Assembly: GCF_003034985.1 (NCBI RefSeq)
Contig: NZ_PZKG01000037.1
Span: forward strand, 1-33,237
DNA length: 33,237 bases
From: Cereibacter changlensis JA139
Lineage (GTDB): Bacteria > Pseudomonadota > Alphaproteobacteria > Rhodobacterales > Rhodobacteraceae
Reading direction: 5' to 3'
The translations under genes and the position numbers were made by a program. Below are positions 7,288 to 15,615 of this stretch, in pieces. Under the pieces are notes generated by a model that saw nothing but the letters and a program-made list of their open reading frames with translations, did not search any database and was not told where the DNA came from. Within the stretch, counting starts at the first letter, position 1. Each line of letters starts with the position of its first letter.

Positions 7288-8790
7288 ATGAAACGAACTC
7301 TTGCATATACGACGGCCATCCTCCTCGGGCTGGGAACCGCCCCCGTCTGGGCCGGCCCCGATGACAACTCGCTGGCCTGGGCTTCCGACAGCATGCCTTC
7401 CAGCATCGATTTCTATACCCACACGATCCGCGAGGGCATCGTGCTGGGTCACCACATCTGGGACACGCTGATCTACCGCAACAACGAGACCAACCAGATC
7501 GAGCCGCATCTGGCCGAATCCTTCGAGTGGATCGATGACACCACGCTGGAGTTCAAGCTGCGCCAGGGCGTCAAATTCCATGACGGCAGCGACTTCACCG
7601 CTGACGATGTGGTCGGCACCGTCGAGTTCGTGACCACCAACACCACGGTGCAGCCGATCTTCTTCCTCGAGAGCGCAGAGAAGATCGACGACTACACCGT
7701 GCGGCTGAAGACCAAGGGCGTCTTCCCCGCCGTGCTGGAATATCTCGCCAATGTCGTGCCGATATATCCGTCGGACTACTATGCCGAGGTCGGGCCCGAC
7801 GGCATGTCGCGCCAGCCCATCGGCACCGGCCCCTACCGCGTGACGGAGATCGTGCCGGGCGAGCGGGTCTCGATGGAGGCTTTCGGCGACTATTTCGGCG
7901 GGGTGAAGGGCAAGCCCTCGATCGAGAAGCTGGAATTCCGCCGCATCGCCGAGTTCAACACCCAGGCGATCGAGCTGATGACCGGCAATCTGGACTGGAT
8001 CTGGCGCGTGCCGCCGGATGCGGTGCAGCAGTTCGAGGGCCAGTCGCAGCTGAAGGTCGAATCCGGCGACACGCTGCGGGTGGGCTTCATCGGTCTCGAC
8101 GCCGCCGGCCGCACCGGCGACACGCCGCTGAAGGAGCTCGAGGTGCGCCGCGCGATCAACCACGCGATCAACCGCGACGGCATCCGCGAGGCGATGATCG
8201 GCCCGGGGTCGCAGACCATCGACACCGCCTGCGCCCCGCCGCAGTTCGGCTGCTCGGCCGAGGGGATGACGACCTACGAGTATGATCCCGCGAAGGCGAA
8301 AGAGATGCTGGCCGAGGCCGGGTATCCCGACGGGTTCTCGATCGACTTCTTCGGCTACCGCGACCGTCCCGTGGTCGAGGCGATCATCGGCGACCTGGCG
8401 GCGGTGGGCATCACCGCCAACCTGACCATGCTGCAGGCCTCGGCCATCGCTCAGGCCCGCAACGAGGGCCGCACCCCGATCTGGTTCCAGGCCTGGGGTT
8501 CGTCGTCGATCCTCGATGTCAGCGCCGGTCCGGGCTACTGGTACGACGGCTCGGCGGTGGACTATGCCCGCGACTCCGAGGTGACGGCGCTGCTGGAAGA
8601 GGGCAACACCACGATCGACCCCGAGGCGCGCAAGGCGGCCTATTCCAAGGCGCTGGTCCGCATCTCGGATCAGGCGCTGCAGGTGCCGATCTTCACCTAT
8701 GCGCTGAACTACGTCTACAACAGCGCGCTCGACTTCACCCCCGTTCCCGACGAGACGCCGCGCTTCTTCGAAGCCAGCTGGAACGAGTGA
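7288..8790 (+). CDS. Peptide-type ABC transporter substrate-binding protein (SBP_bac_5)
   Basis: Periplasmic ligand-binding protein of 500 residues for a dipeptide/oligopeptide-type ABC importer. A Sec signal peptide ends near residue 22 (PVWAG). The family signature is clear at about 72-110: EPHLAESFEW, TLEFKLRQGVKFHDG, FTADDV. GTGPYRV at about 178-184 and later YDPAKAKEMLAEAGYPDGF are also characteristic. AAGGGA lies six bases before the ATG. Homologues bind di- or oligopeptides, but also nickel, opines, glutathione and sugars, so the ligand is open. Two M20 peptidases at the locus favour a peptide or amide ligand. The gene opens the operon, follows the divergent regulator region, and is separated from the permeases by an 11-bp stem-loop. 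Confidence 0.94.
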   Translation: MKRTLAYTTAILLGLGTAPVWAGPDDNSLAWASDSMPSSIDFYTHTIREGIVLGHHIWDTLIYRNNETNQIEPHLAESFEWIDDTTLEFKLRQGVKFHDGSDFTADDVVGTVEFVTTNTTVQPIFFLESAEKIDDYTVRLKTKGVFPAVLEYLANVVPIYPSDYYAEVGPDGMSRQPIGTGPYRVTEIVPGERVSMEAFGDYFGGVKGKPSIEKLEFRRIAEFNTQAIELMTGNLDWIWRVPPDAVQQFEGQSQLKVESGDTLRVGFIGLDAAGRTGDTPLKELEVRRAINHAINRDGIREAMIGPGSQTIDTACAPPQFGCSAEGMTTYEYDPAKAKEMLAEAGYPDGFSIDFFGYRDRPVVEAIIGDLAAVGITANLTMLQASAIAQARNEGRTPIWFQAWGSSSILDVSAGPGYWYDGSAVDYARDSEVTALLEEGNTTIDPEARKAAYSKALVRISDQALQVPIFTYALNYVYNSALDFTPVPDETPRFFEASWNE

Positions 8791-8797
8791 GACAAGC

Positions 8798-8823
8798 GCC
8801 TGCGCGGAGTCTTCCGCGCAGGC
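8798..8823 (+). ncRNA. Intercistronic stem-loop after the ABC binding-protein gene
   Basis: A perfect 11-bp stem (8798-8808 with 8813-8823) and a 4-base loop GTCT begin seven bases after the stop codon, with no U-tract. Structures of this kind between binding-protein and permease genes protect the upstream mRNA from 3' exonucleases or attenuate transcription, giving excess binding protein. A comparable stem follows dctP in this window. Confidence 0.72.
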
Positions 8824-8843
8824 CAACCGAATACTGGTGACAT

Positions 8844-9761
8844 ATGCTGCGATATCTGATGCAGCGGATCGGCCTGGCGCTGCTTGTCTGCGTGGCCGTT
8901 TCGCTCCTTGCCTTCACCCTTCTGAACGCCTCGGGCGATGTCGCCATCGCCGTGGCGGGTGAAGAGGCCACCGCCGCGCAGATCGAGGAGATCCGCGAGG
9001 ATCTGGGGCTGAACCGGCCCTTGCCGGTGCGCTACGGCGAATGGCTGGGCAATGCCCTGCAGGGCGATTTCGGCAATTCGCTGTTCTTCCGCCAGCCCGT
9101 GGCCGAGCTGATCGCCTACCGGCTGCCCAACACGCTGACGCTGGCGGTCATGGCGCTCGGCGTGATGCTGGCGCTGTCGGTGCCCCTGGGCGTCGCCGCC
9201 GCGCTGAAGCCCAACAGCCTGCTCGACCGCTTCGCGATGCTGGTCGCGGTGATGGGACAGGCGATGCCGACCTTCTGGTTCGCGCTGATCCTGATCGTGA
9301 TCTTCTCACTGACGCTGGGCATCGCCCCGCCGTCGGGGTCCGAGACGCTGGGCCATTTCGTCCTGCCCGCCATCGCTCTGGGATATTACTCCACCCCGCC
9401 AATGATGCGGCTGATCCGTCAGGGCATGATCGAGGCGCTGTCGTCGGACTATATCCGGACGGCCCGCGCCAAGGGGATCAGCAGCTGGAAGGTCGTGTTC
9501 AAGCACGCGCTGCGCAACGCGGTCATTCCGGTCGTGTCGCTGTCGGCGGTGCAGTTCGGCAACATGCTCGGCGGCTCGGTGGTGATCGAGACGGTGTTCG
9601 GCATCAACGGGCTGGGCTTCCTCGCCTGGGAGTCGATCTCGCGCATGGACCTGCCGGTGGTGCAGGCGGTGCTGCTGATCGTCGCCATCTTCTACGTCAT
9701 CATGGTCCTGCTGGCCGATTTCATCAATGCCTGGCTCGACCCGAGGATCCGCATCCAATGA
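8844..9761 (+). CDS. Peptide-type ABC transporter permease (DppB-like)
   Basis: Inner-membrane permease of 305 residues. The N-terminus MLRYLMQRIGLALLVCVAVSLL and the conserved loop EIREDLGLNRPLPVRYGEWL are diagnostic of the DppB/OppB type. Six transmembrane segments follow. The cytoplasmic coupling (EAA) loop is at about 200-225: DYIRTARAKGISSWKVVFKHALRNA, with the invariant RARAKG-like core as RTARAKG. It pairs with the next gene, whose start overlaps its stop as ATGA. The ribosome site is weak (GGTGAC five bases upstream), which fits lower output than the binding protein. Confidence 0.93.
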   Translation: MLRYLMQRIGLALLVCVAVSLLAFTLLNASGDVAIAVAGEEATAAQIEEIREDLGLNRPLPVRYGEWLGNALQGDFGNSLFFRQPVAELIAYRLPNTLTLAVMALGVMLALSVPLGVAAALKPNSLLDRFAMLVAVMGQAMPTFWFALILIVIFSLTLGIAPPSGSETLGHFVLPAIALGYYSTPPMMRLIRQGMIEALSSDYIRTARAKGISSWKVVFKHALRNAVIPVVSLSAVQFGNMLGGSVVIETVFGINGLGFLAWESISRMDLPVVQAVLLIVAIFYVIMVLLADFINAWLDPRIRIQ

Positions 9762-10648
9762 CCAGCCCGGAACTCGTGCTTCCCAAAGCTCCCGCAACCC
9801 GCAAGGGCTTTGTCGCCCGCGCCCTCGGCAACCCGGTGTTCCTCTGCGGCGCCATCGTGCTGGGGCTGATCTTGCTGATGGCGGTCTTCGCGCCGCTGAT
9901 CGCGCCCTATGACCCGCTGGCACAGGACATGCTGAACCGCACCGTCTCGCCGATCTGGCTCGACGGCGGCGACTGGGCGCATCCCCTGGGCACCGACGGC
10001 CTGGGCCGCGACTATCTGAGCCGCATCATCTACGGCGCGCGGATCTCGCTGCTGATCGGGGTCTTCACCGTCATCACCTCGGGCATCATCGGCACGCTGA
10101 TGGGGGTGCTGGCCGGGTATTTCGGCGGGCGGATCGATCTGGTCATCAACTTCCTGATCATGACCCGGCTGACGCTGCCGGTGATCATGGTGGCTCTGGC
10201 CGTGGTCGCGATCTTCGGCGGCTCGCTGACGGTCGTGGTGCTGGTGCTGGGGCTGCTGCTCTGGGACCGCTTCGCCGTGGTCATGCGCTCCGCCGTGATG
10301 CAGATCCGCAATCAGGAGTATATCCAGGCCGCGCAGTCGATGGGCTATTCCACCCCGAAGCTGCTGGTGAAGGAACTGCTGCCGAACATCTTCGACCGTC
10401 TCGCGGTGATCGCCACCTTCGAGATGGCCCATGCCATCCTGCTCGAGGCCTCGCTGTCCTTCCTCGGCCTCGGGGTGCAGCCGCCGACGCCCTCCTGGGG
10501 GCTGATGGTGGCCGAGGGGCGGCAATACCTGCTGTTCGACAGCTGGCTGATCCTGATCCCCGGCGCCGCGATCTGCGTGCTGGTGCTGGCGATCAACATG
10601 ATGGGTGACGGGCTGCGCGACGCCCTCGCTCCCGAAAACAGAAACTGA
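9758..10648 (+). CDS. Peptide-type ABC transporter permease (DppC-like)
   Basis: Second permease subunit, 296 residues. An N-terminal cytoplasmic extension is followed by TM1 (VFLCGAIVLGLILLMAVFAPLIAPYDP) and the DppC hallmark HPLGTDGLGRDYLSRIIYGAR. The EAA loop appears as EYIQAAQSMGYSTPKLLVKELLPN, and LLEASLSFLGLGVQPPTPSWG is the standard C-terminal signature. The start codon overlaps the stop of the preceding permease (ATGA), so the two are translationally coupled and probably made 1:1. Eleven bases separate it from the following M20 peptidase. Confidence 0.94.
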   Translation: MTSPELVLPKAPATRKGFVARALGNPVFLCGAIVLGLILLMAVFAPLIAPYDPLAQDMLNRTVSPIWLDGGDWAHPLGTDGLGRDYLSRIIYGARISLLIGVFTVITSGIIGTLMGVLAGYFGGRIDLVINFLIMTRLTLPVIMVALAVVAIFGGSLTVVVLVLGLLLWDRFAVVMRSAVMQIRNQEYIQAAQSMGYSTPKLLVKELLPNIFDRLAVIATFEMAHAILLEASLSFLGLGVQPPTPSWGLMVAEGRQYLLFDSWLILIPGAAICVLVLAINMMGDGLRDALAPENRN

Positions 10649-10659
10649 GAGAGACCGAC

Positions 10660-12048
10660 ATGACCCGTTCCACCGTCGTGGCCGCCGCTGGCGAATATGT
10701 GACAGGGGGCCGCTTTCTGGCCGACATGCAGGCGCGTCTGGCCATCCCGTCGGAAAGCCCGCGCGAGGACAGCGGCCCGGACCATCTGCGCTACCTGAAC
10801 GAAGAGATGCGCCCGCTGCTGGAAGGCATGGGCTTCACCTGCCAGATCCTGCCCAACCCCAAGCTGGAGCGCATCCCGGCGCTCTTCGCCGAGCGGATCG
10901 AGGACCCGGCGTTGCCGACGGTTCTGACCTATGGCCATGGCGACGTGCTTTGGGGCATGGCGGGCGACTGGAAGGAGAACCGCAGCCCTTGGGAGGCGAC
11001 GCTGGCGGGCGACCGGATCTATGGCCGCGGCATCGTCGACAACAAGGGCCAGCACGCGCTGAACCTCGCCGCGCTGCAACTGGTGCTGGAATCCCGCGGC
11101 AGCCTCGGCTTCAACGTCAAGGTGCTGATCGAGATGGGCGAGGAATCCGGCTCGCCGGGGCTGGCCGAGATGGCCGAGATCCACAAGGATCTGCTGCGGT
11201 CGGACGTGCTGATCGCCTCGGACGGGCCGCGGGTTTCCACCCATGTGCCGACGGTCTTTCTCGGGGCGCGGGGCGGGCATGGCTTCCACCTGATCTGCGA
11301 TCTGCGCGAGGGCGCGCATCACTCGGGCAACTGGGGCGGGCTTTTGCCGAACGCGGGCATCCGTCTGGCGCATGCGCTGGCGACGATCACCGACGCCAAG
11401 GGCCGCATCGCGATCCGCGAATGGACCCCGGGCACGATCCCGGCCAATGTCCATGCCGCGCTGAAGGACATCGAGATGGAATTCGGCCCGGACGATCCCG
11501 AGACCGACCCGACCTGGGGCGAGCCGGGGCTGGTTGGCCCCGAACAGGTCTATGGCTGGTGCAACTTCGAGGTGCTGGCCTACAAATGCGGCCGTCCCGA
11601 GGCGCCGGTGAACGCCATCCCGGGCACGGCCAAGGCCACCTGCCAGCTGCGTTATGTCGTCGGCGTCGACCGCGAGCGCATCCTGCCGGCGCTGCGCGAG
11701 CATCTCGATGCCCACGGTTTCGGGGACATCCGGATCGAGCCGATGGACCGCGGCTTCTTCCGCGCCACCCGCACCGATCCCGACAACCCCTGGACCCGGC
11801 TGGTCGTCGCCTCGGTGCAGGAGACCACCGGCAAGAAGCCGGCGCTGCAGCCCAACTTCGGCGGCTCGCTGCCGAACGAGGTCTTCGCCGGGACCCTCGC
11901 CCTGCCGACGATCTGGATCCCGCACTCGCACCCCTCCTGCTCGCAGCATGCGCCGGACGAGCACATCATGGTCGATGTGGCGAAAGAAGCGGCGCAGATG
12001 ATGGCGGGTCTGTTCTGGGACATCGGCGAAGGCAAGCTGCAGCCATGA
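10660..12048 (+). CDS. M20 family metallopeptidase (dipeptidase-like) within the ABC operon
   Basis: Predicted cytoplasmic zinc peptidase of 462 residues. The first metal site is YGHGDV (His 93, Asp 95), the second GIVDNKGQ (Asp 127). The catalytic Glu is in EMGEESGS (about 161), and a further ligand is probably the Asp in ASDGPR. The dimerisation domain spans about 200-330, and PHSHPSCSQHAPDEH near the C-terminus supplies the last histidine. The length and the insert are like ArgE/DapE-related dipeptidases rather than the shorter CPG2 type at 5290-6444. It lies between permease and ATPase genes, and its stop overlaps the ATPase start (ATGA). It very likely hydrolyses the imported compound. 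Specificity cannot be read from sequence. Confidence 0.92.
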   Translation: MTRSTVVAAAGEYVTGGRFLADMQARLAIPSESPREDSGPDHLRYLNEEMRPLLEGMGFTCQILPNPKLERIPALFAERIEDPALPTVLTYGHGDVLWGMAGDWKENRSPWEATLAGDRIYGRGIVDNKGQHALNLAALQLVLESRGSLGFNVKVLIEMGEESGSPGLAEMAEIHKDLLRSDVLIASDGPRVSTHVPTVFLGARGGHGFHLICDLREGAHHSGNWGGLLPNAGIRLAHALATITDAKGRIAIREWTPGTIPANVHAALKDIEMEFGPDDPETDPTWGEPGLVGPEQVYGWCNFEVLAYKCGRPEAPVNAIPGTAKATCQLRYVVGVDRERILPALREHLDAHGFGDIRIEPMDRGFFRATRTDPDNPWTRLVVASVQETTGKKPALQPNFGGSLPNEVFAGTLALPTIWIPHSHPSCSQHAPDEHIMVDVAKEAAQMMAGLFWDIGEGKLQP

Positions 12049-13676
12049 CCCAACCCGTTCTCTCGGTCCGCAACCTGACGGTCGATCTGCCGCCCAGCGG
12101 CGACCGGCCCCACGCGGTCAGCGGCCTGTCCTTCGACATCCACCAGAACGAGATCGTCTGCGTGGTGGGCGAGAGCGGCTCGGGCAAGTCGGTCACCGCC
12201 TTCACGGCGATGGGCCTTCTGCCCAAGGCGCTGAAACCCTCGGGCGGCGAGATGCTGTTCGAGGGCAAGGACCTGCTGAAAATGTCGAAGCGCGAGCATG
12301 GCCGGCTGCGCGGCAAGCGCATCGCCATGGTCTTCCAGGAGCCGATGACCGCGCTGAACCCCTGCTTCACGGTGGGCGACCAGATCGAGGAGATCTTCGC
12401 CGCCCACACCAGCCTGTCGAAGGCCGAGCGCAAGGCGCGGACCATGGCGCTGCTGGAAGAGGTCCGGCTGCCGGACCCGCCGCGGGTCTATTCCAGCTAT
12501 CCGCACCAGCTATCGGGCGGCCAGCGCCAGCGCATCGTCATCGCCATCGCCCTTGCGATGGACCCGACGCTGCTGATCGCCGACGAGCCGACGACGGCGC
12601 TGGACGTGACGACGCAGGCGCAGATCCTCGCTATGTTCAAGACGCTGAAGACCACGCATAACGCGGGCATCCTCTTCGTCACCCATGACTTCGACGTGGT
12701 GGCCGAGATCGCCGACCGCGTGGTGGTGATGCAGAAGGGCATCGTGGTGGAGCAGGGCACGGCGGCGGAGGTGCTGAACAATCCGCAGCATCCCTACACC
12801 CGCCAGCTGATCGCCGCCGTCCCCCGCCGCCGCGAGGGCGCTGCTGAACCCTTGGACGAGAACATCGCGCTCCGGGTGCAGGGGCTGGAGAAGACCTATC
12901 ACGTCCCGGGCTCGCTGATGAAGAAGCCGCGCACCGTGCATGCGCTGCATCCGACCGACTTCACCGTCAGGAAGGGCGAGACGCTGGGCATCGTCGGTGA
13001 GAGCGGCAGCGGCAAGACCACGCTGGTGCGCTGCCTGATCCGGCTGATCGATCCCGACGACGGGGCGATCTGGGTCGGCAACCGCAACTTCGCTCAAGGG
13101 TCGCGCAGCAGCCTGCGCGCGGCGCGCAAGGACATCCAGATCGTCTTCCAGGACCCCTACGGCTCGCTCAACCCGCGCCGGTCGGTGGGAGAGCAGCTGA
13201 TCGGCGCGCCGATGAACTTCGGCGTGTCGCGCGAGGTGGCGCTGGAGCGGGCCAAGCGGCTGATGAAGATCGTGCGGCTGGAGGAGGATGCGCTCTATCG
13301 CTACCCGGCGCAGTTCTCCGGCGGGCAGCGCCAGCGGATCTGCATCGCCCGGGCGCTGATGGTCGAGCCGAAGATCCTGATCGCCGACGAGGCGGTGTCG
13401 GCGCTGGACGTGTCGGTGCAGAAGGAGGTGCTGCAGCTGCTGGCCGACATCAAGCGCGAGATGGGGCTGACGATCCTGTTCATCACCCATGACCTGCGCG
13501 TCGCCTCGCAGATCTGCGACAACCTGATCGTGATGAGCAAGGGCCGCATCGTCGAGCGTGGCACGGTGGACGAGGTCTTCGGCAATCCGCAGGACGCCTA
13601 TACCCGCCAGCTGCTCGCCGCCATGCCGGGCCGTGGCTGGGATGTGCCGGACCTGGAGGCGGTCGCCGCGGTCTGA
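12045..13676 (+). CDS. Peptide-type ABC transporter, fused double ATPase (DppD-DppF)
   Basis: A single chain of 543 residues with two nucleotide-binding domains, the fused equivalent of DppD plus DppF. NBD1 (about 5-260): Walker A GESGSGKS at 42-49, Q-loop [11 protein letters not shown], signature LSGGQRQR, Walker [13 protein letters not shown], switch THD. NBD2 (about 275-525): [43 protein letters not shown]. Each domain ends with the oligopeptide-type tail ([22 protein letters not shown]). Both sites look catalytically complete; NBD2 has the Asp-Glu-Ala-Val variant common in DppF. Last gene of the operon, followed by a strong intrinsic terminator. Confidence 0.95.
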   Translation: MTQPVLSVRNLTVDLPPSGDRPHAVSGLSFDIHQNEIVCVVGESGSGKSVTAFTAMGLLPKALKPSGGEMLFEGKDLLKMSKREHGRLRGKRIAMVFQEPMTALNPCFTVGDQIEEIFAAHTSLSKAERKARTMALLEEVRLPDPPRVYSSYPHQLSGGQRQRIVIAIALAMDPTLLIADEPTTALDVTTQAQILAMFKTLKTTHNAGILFVTHDFDVVAEIADRVVVMQKGIVVEQGTAAEVLNNPQHPYTRQLIAAVPRRREGAAEPLDENIALRVQGLEKTYHVPGSLMKKPRTVHALHPTDFTVRKGETLGIVGESGSGKTTLVRCLIRLIDPDDGAIWVGNRNFAQGSRSSLRAARKDIQIVFQDPYGSLNPRRSVGEQLIGAPMNFGVSREVALERAKRLMKIVRLEEDALYRYPAQFSGGQRQRICIARALMVEPKILIADEAVSALDVSVQKEVLQLLADIKREMGLTILFITHDLRVASQICDNLIVMSKGRIVERGTVDEVFGNPQDAYTRQLLAAMPGRGWDVPDLEAVAAV

Positions 13677-13694
13677 GCCGGCTTTGGACAGCGG

Positions 13695-13724
13695 AAGGCC
13701 GGGGCGCCCTGCCCCGGCCTTTTT
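13695..13724 (+). terminator. Intrinsic terminator of the peptide ABC operon
   Basis: An 11-bp perfect stem (13695-13705 with 13711-13721) with a 5-base loop runs directly into TTTTT at 13720-13724, 18 bases after the ATPase stop. A run of A on the far side makes it possibly bidirectional, serving the convergent dctM as well. Confidence 0.9.
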
Positions 13725-13729
13725 GCGTT

Positions 13730-15013
13730 TCAGAAGCCGGAGAGCCGCGGCAGGAAGGTGGTGATCGCCGGCAGGAAGCTGAGCATGATCAGGATCAGCA
13801 GGTTCGCCGCCATGAAGATCGGCATCTCCTTGAGGATCTGCGCCACCGGCACCCTGCCCACCGAGGAGACCACGAAGAGCAGGCTGCCCACGGGCGGTGT
13901 CACCAGCCCCATCGTCAGGTTGACGATGACGAGGATGGCGAAATGCGTGGGGTCGATGCCCATCGAATGCGCGATGGGGGCGAGGATCGGCACGAGGATC
14001 ATCACCCCCGGCAGCGGGTCCATGAAGCAGCCGAAGATCAAAAGCGCCACATTGACCACCAGGAGGAAGGCGATGGGCGACAGGTTCATGTCGACGATGT
14101 ATTGCGCGGCGTCCTGCGGGATGCGTTCGATCACCAGCACCCAGGCGAAGGCGCGGGCGGCGGCGAGGATCATCAGGATCGCGCCGGAGGTCACGGCGGA
14201 GGCGAGCAGGATCTCGGGGATCGCGCGGAGCCGGAGGGTGCGATAGAGGAACATGCCGCAGAACAGCGCGTAGAACACCGCCATGACCGAGGCCTCGGTC
14301 GGGGTGAAGATCCCCCCACGGATGCCGCCGATCACCACGACGATCAGCAGGAGCGCCGGGATGGCATGGACCGTGTTGCGCAGGATCTGCGGCAGCGGCG
14401 GCACCGGGGTTTCCGAGCGGTAGCCGTGCCGGAAGCTCTGGATCATGTTCACCCCGGCGTAGATCAGCGCGATCAGGATGCCGGGCAGGATCCCCGCCAT
14501 GAAGAGACCGCCGACTGAAACACGCTCGTCCTGCATGGCGTAGATGATCATGGTGATCGAGGGCGGGATGATCGGCCCGACCACCGCCGCCGAGGCGGTG
14601 AGCGCCGCGGCATAGGAGCGGGGATAGCCCTCCTTCTCCATCATCTTCATCATCATGCCGCCCGGCCCCGCCGCATCGGCCAGAGCCGAGCCGGAGATCC
14701 CGGCGAAGAGCGTCGAGGACAGCACGTTGGCATAGCCGAGCCCGCCGCGCGCCCGGCCGAAGAACTGCGCGGCGAAGCGCAAAAGCACCGCCGTCATCGC
14801 GCCGCCGGTCATCAGCTCGGCCGCCAGCACGAAGAAGGGCACCGCCATCAGCGGGAAGCTGTCGAGCCCGGTGAACATCTCCTTCACCACGACGATGACC
14901 GGATACTTGCCTTCGATCAGCACCGCGCCGAAGGCCGAGATGGCCAGCGCGAAGACGACCGGGAAGCCTGCGATCAGCAGGATGGCGAAGAGGAGGACGA
15001 GCGCGAGGGTCAT
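13730..15013 (-). CDS. dctM: TRAP transporter large permease DctM
   Basis: The 12-TM-class ion-coupled permease subunit of a tripartite (TRAP) importer, 427 residues, the usual length. Diagnostic stretches are LDSFPLMAVPFFVLAAELM, then LFAGISGSALADAAGPG, SAAVVGPIIPPSITMIIYA and the C-terminal MGLVTPPVGSLLFV. It uses the Na+ gradient together with the small subunit and the periplasmic receptor encoded upstream. GAGGAAACCCC precedes the ATG, and the gap after dctQ is nine bases. Last gene of the dctPQM unit; its 3' end faces the ABC operon terminator. Confidence 0.96.
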   Translation of the reverse strand: MTLALVLLFAILLIAGFPVVFALAISAFGAVLIEGKYPVIVVVKEMFTGLDSFPLMAVPFFVLAAELMTGGAMTAVLLRFAAQFFGRARGGLGYANVLSSTLFAGISGSALADAAGPGGMMMKMMEKEGYPRSYAAALTASAAVVGPIIPPSITMIIYAMQDERVSVGGLFMAGILPGILIALIYAGVNMIQSFRHGYRSETPVPPLPQILRNTVHAIPALLLIVVVIGGIRGGIFTPTEASVMAVFYALFCGMFLYRTLRLRAIPEILLASAVTSGAILMILAAARAFAWVLVIERIPQDAAQYIVDMNLSPIAFLLVVNVALLIFGCFMDPLPGVMILVPILAPIAHSMGIDPTHFAILVIVNLTMGLVTPPVGSLLFVVSSVGRVPVAQILKEMPIFMAANLLILIMLSFLPAITTFLPRLSGF

Positions 15014-15022
15014 GGGGTTTCC

Positions 15023-15544
15023 TCAGCCGCCGACCGCCGAGCCATGCTCGTGCGTGTCGGCATCGAACCGGCCTTGCGTCACGAAATGGCGCGAGACCAG
15101 CAGGATATGGATCATCAGGAGGCCGAAGCCGATCGGCATGGCGCGGTAGATATGGCTGAAGGAGATCCGCGTCGCCGGCGTCACCTGCCGCCCCATGCGC
15201 GAGACGTATTCGAGGCCGGACCAGATCATCCAGCCGCAGAACACGAGAAGCACCAAGAGCATCGCGGTGCGCAGGAGGCGCGCGGCGCCCTGGGGCAGCC
15301 GCAGGTGGATCTGGCTCACCGCCACCAGCAGCCCGCCGCGCAGCGCCAGACCGGCGGAGAGGAAGGTCATGTAGATCATCAGGTAGCGCGCGACTTCCTC
15401 GGCCCAGACGATCGAGTTGTTGGTGAAGAAGCGCAGCATGACATTGGCGAAGACGAGGCAGGCCATCGCCGCCAGCGCCAGGATGACGGCCCCGCGGTTC
15501 AGGGCGAGAAAGGCCTTCTCGGCCGTGCTGAGAAACGGGCTCAT
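15023..15544 (-). CDS. dctQ: TRAP transporter small permease DctQ
   Basis: Four-TM small membrane subunit, 173 residues. VFANVMLRFFTNNSIVWAEEVARYLMIYMTF matches the DctQ core (N-x-x-x-R-x-x-x, then W-x-E-E). The C-terminal helix FSHIYRAMPIGFGLLMIHI is also typical. It forms the membrane complex with DctM, encoded nine bases downstream. AAGGA lies seven bases before the ATG. The 3' end is His/Glu-containing and hydrophilic. Confidence 0.95.
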   Translation of the reverse strand: MSPFLSTAEKAFLALNRGAVILALAAMACLVFANVMLRFFTNNSIVWAEEVARYLMIYMTFLSAGLALRGGLLVAVSQIHLRLPQGAARLLRTAMLLVLLVFCGWMIWSGLEYVSRMGRQVTPATRISFSHIYRAMPIGFGLLMIHILLVSRHFVTQGRFDADTHEHGSAVGG

Positions 15545-15580
15545 CGGAGGGTCCTTGCTGCGGCCTGCGCCGGGGGGCTT

Positions 15581-15606
15581 GCGGGCGACCCCGAAGGGCC
15601 GCCCGC
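15581..15606 (-). ncRNA. UUCG-capped intercistronic stem-loop between dctP and dctQ
   Basis: As minus-strand RNA this is an 11-bp stem closed by C(UUCG)G: seven GC pairs, one G-U wobble, then three GC pairs. In the opposite strand the wobble position would be an A-C mismatch, so the fold favours the dct transcript. It begins nine bases after the dctP stop, and the dctQ start is 36 bases beyond its end. No U-tract. The likely role is 3' protection of dctP mRNA or attenuation into dctQM. Confidence 0.78.
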
Positions 15607-15615
15607 CGCGCCGGC

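Noticed and set aside
7219-8826. Long minus-strand frame opposite the peptide-binding-protein gene
   Set aside because: A GC-rich shadow frame without a ribosome site. The plus-strand gene has a signal peptide and SBP_bac_5 signatures.
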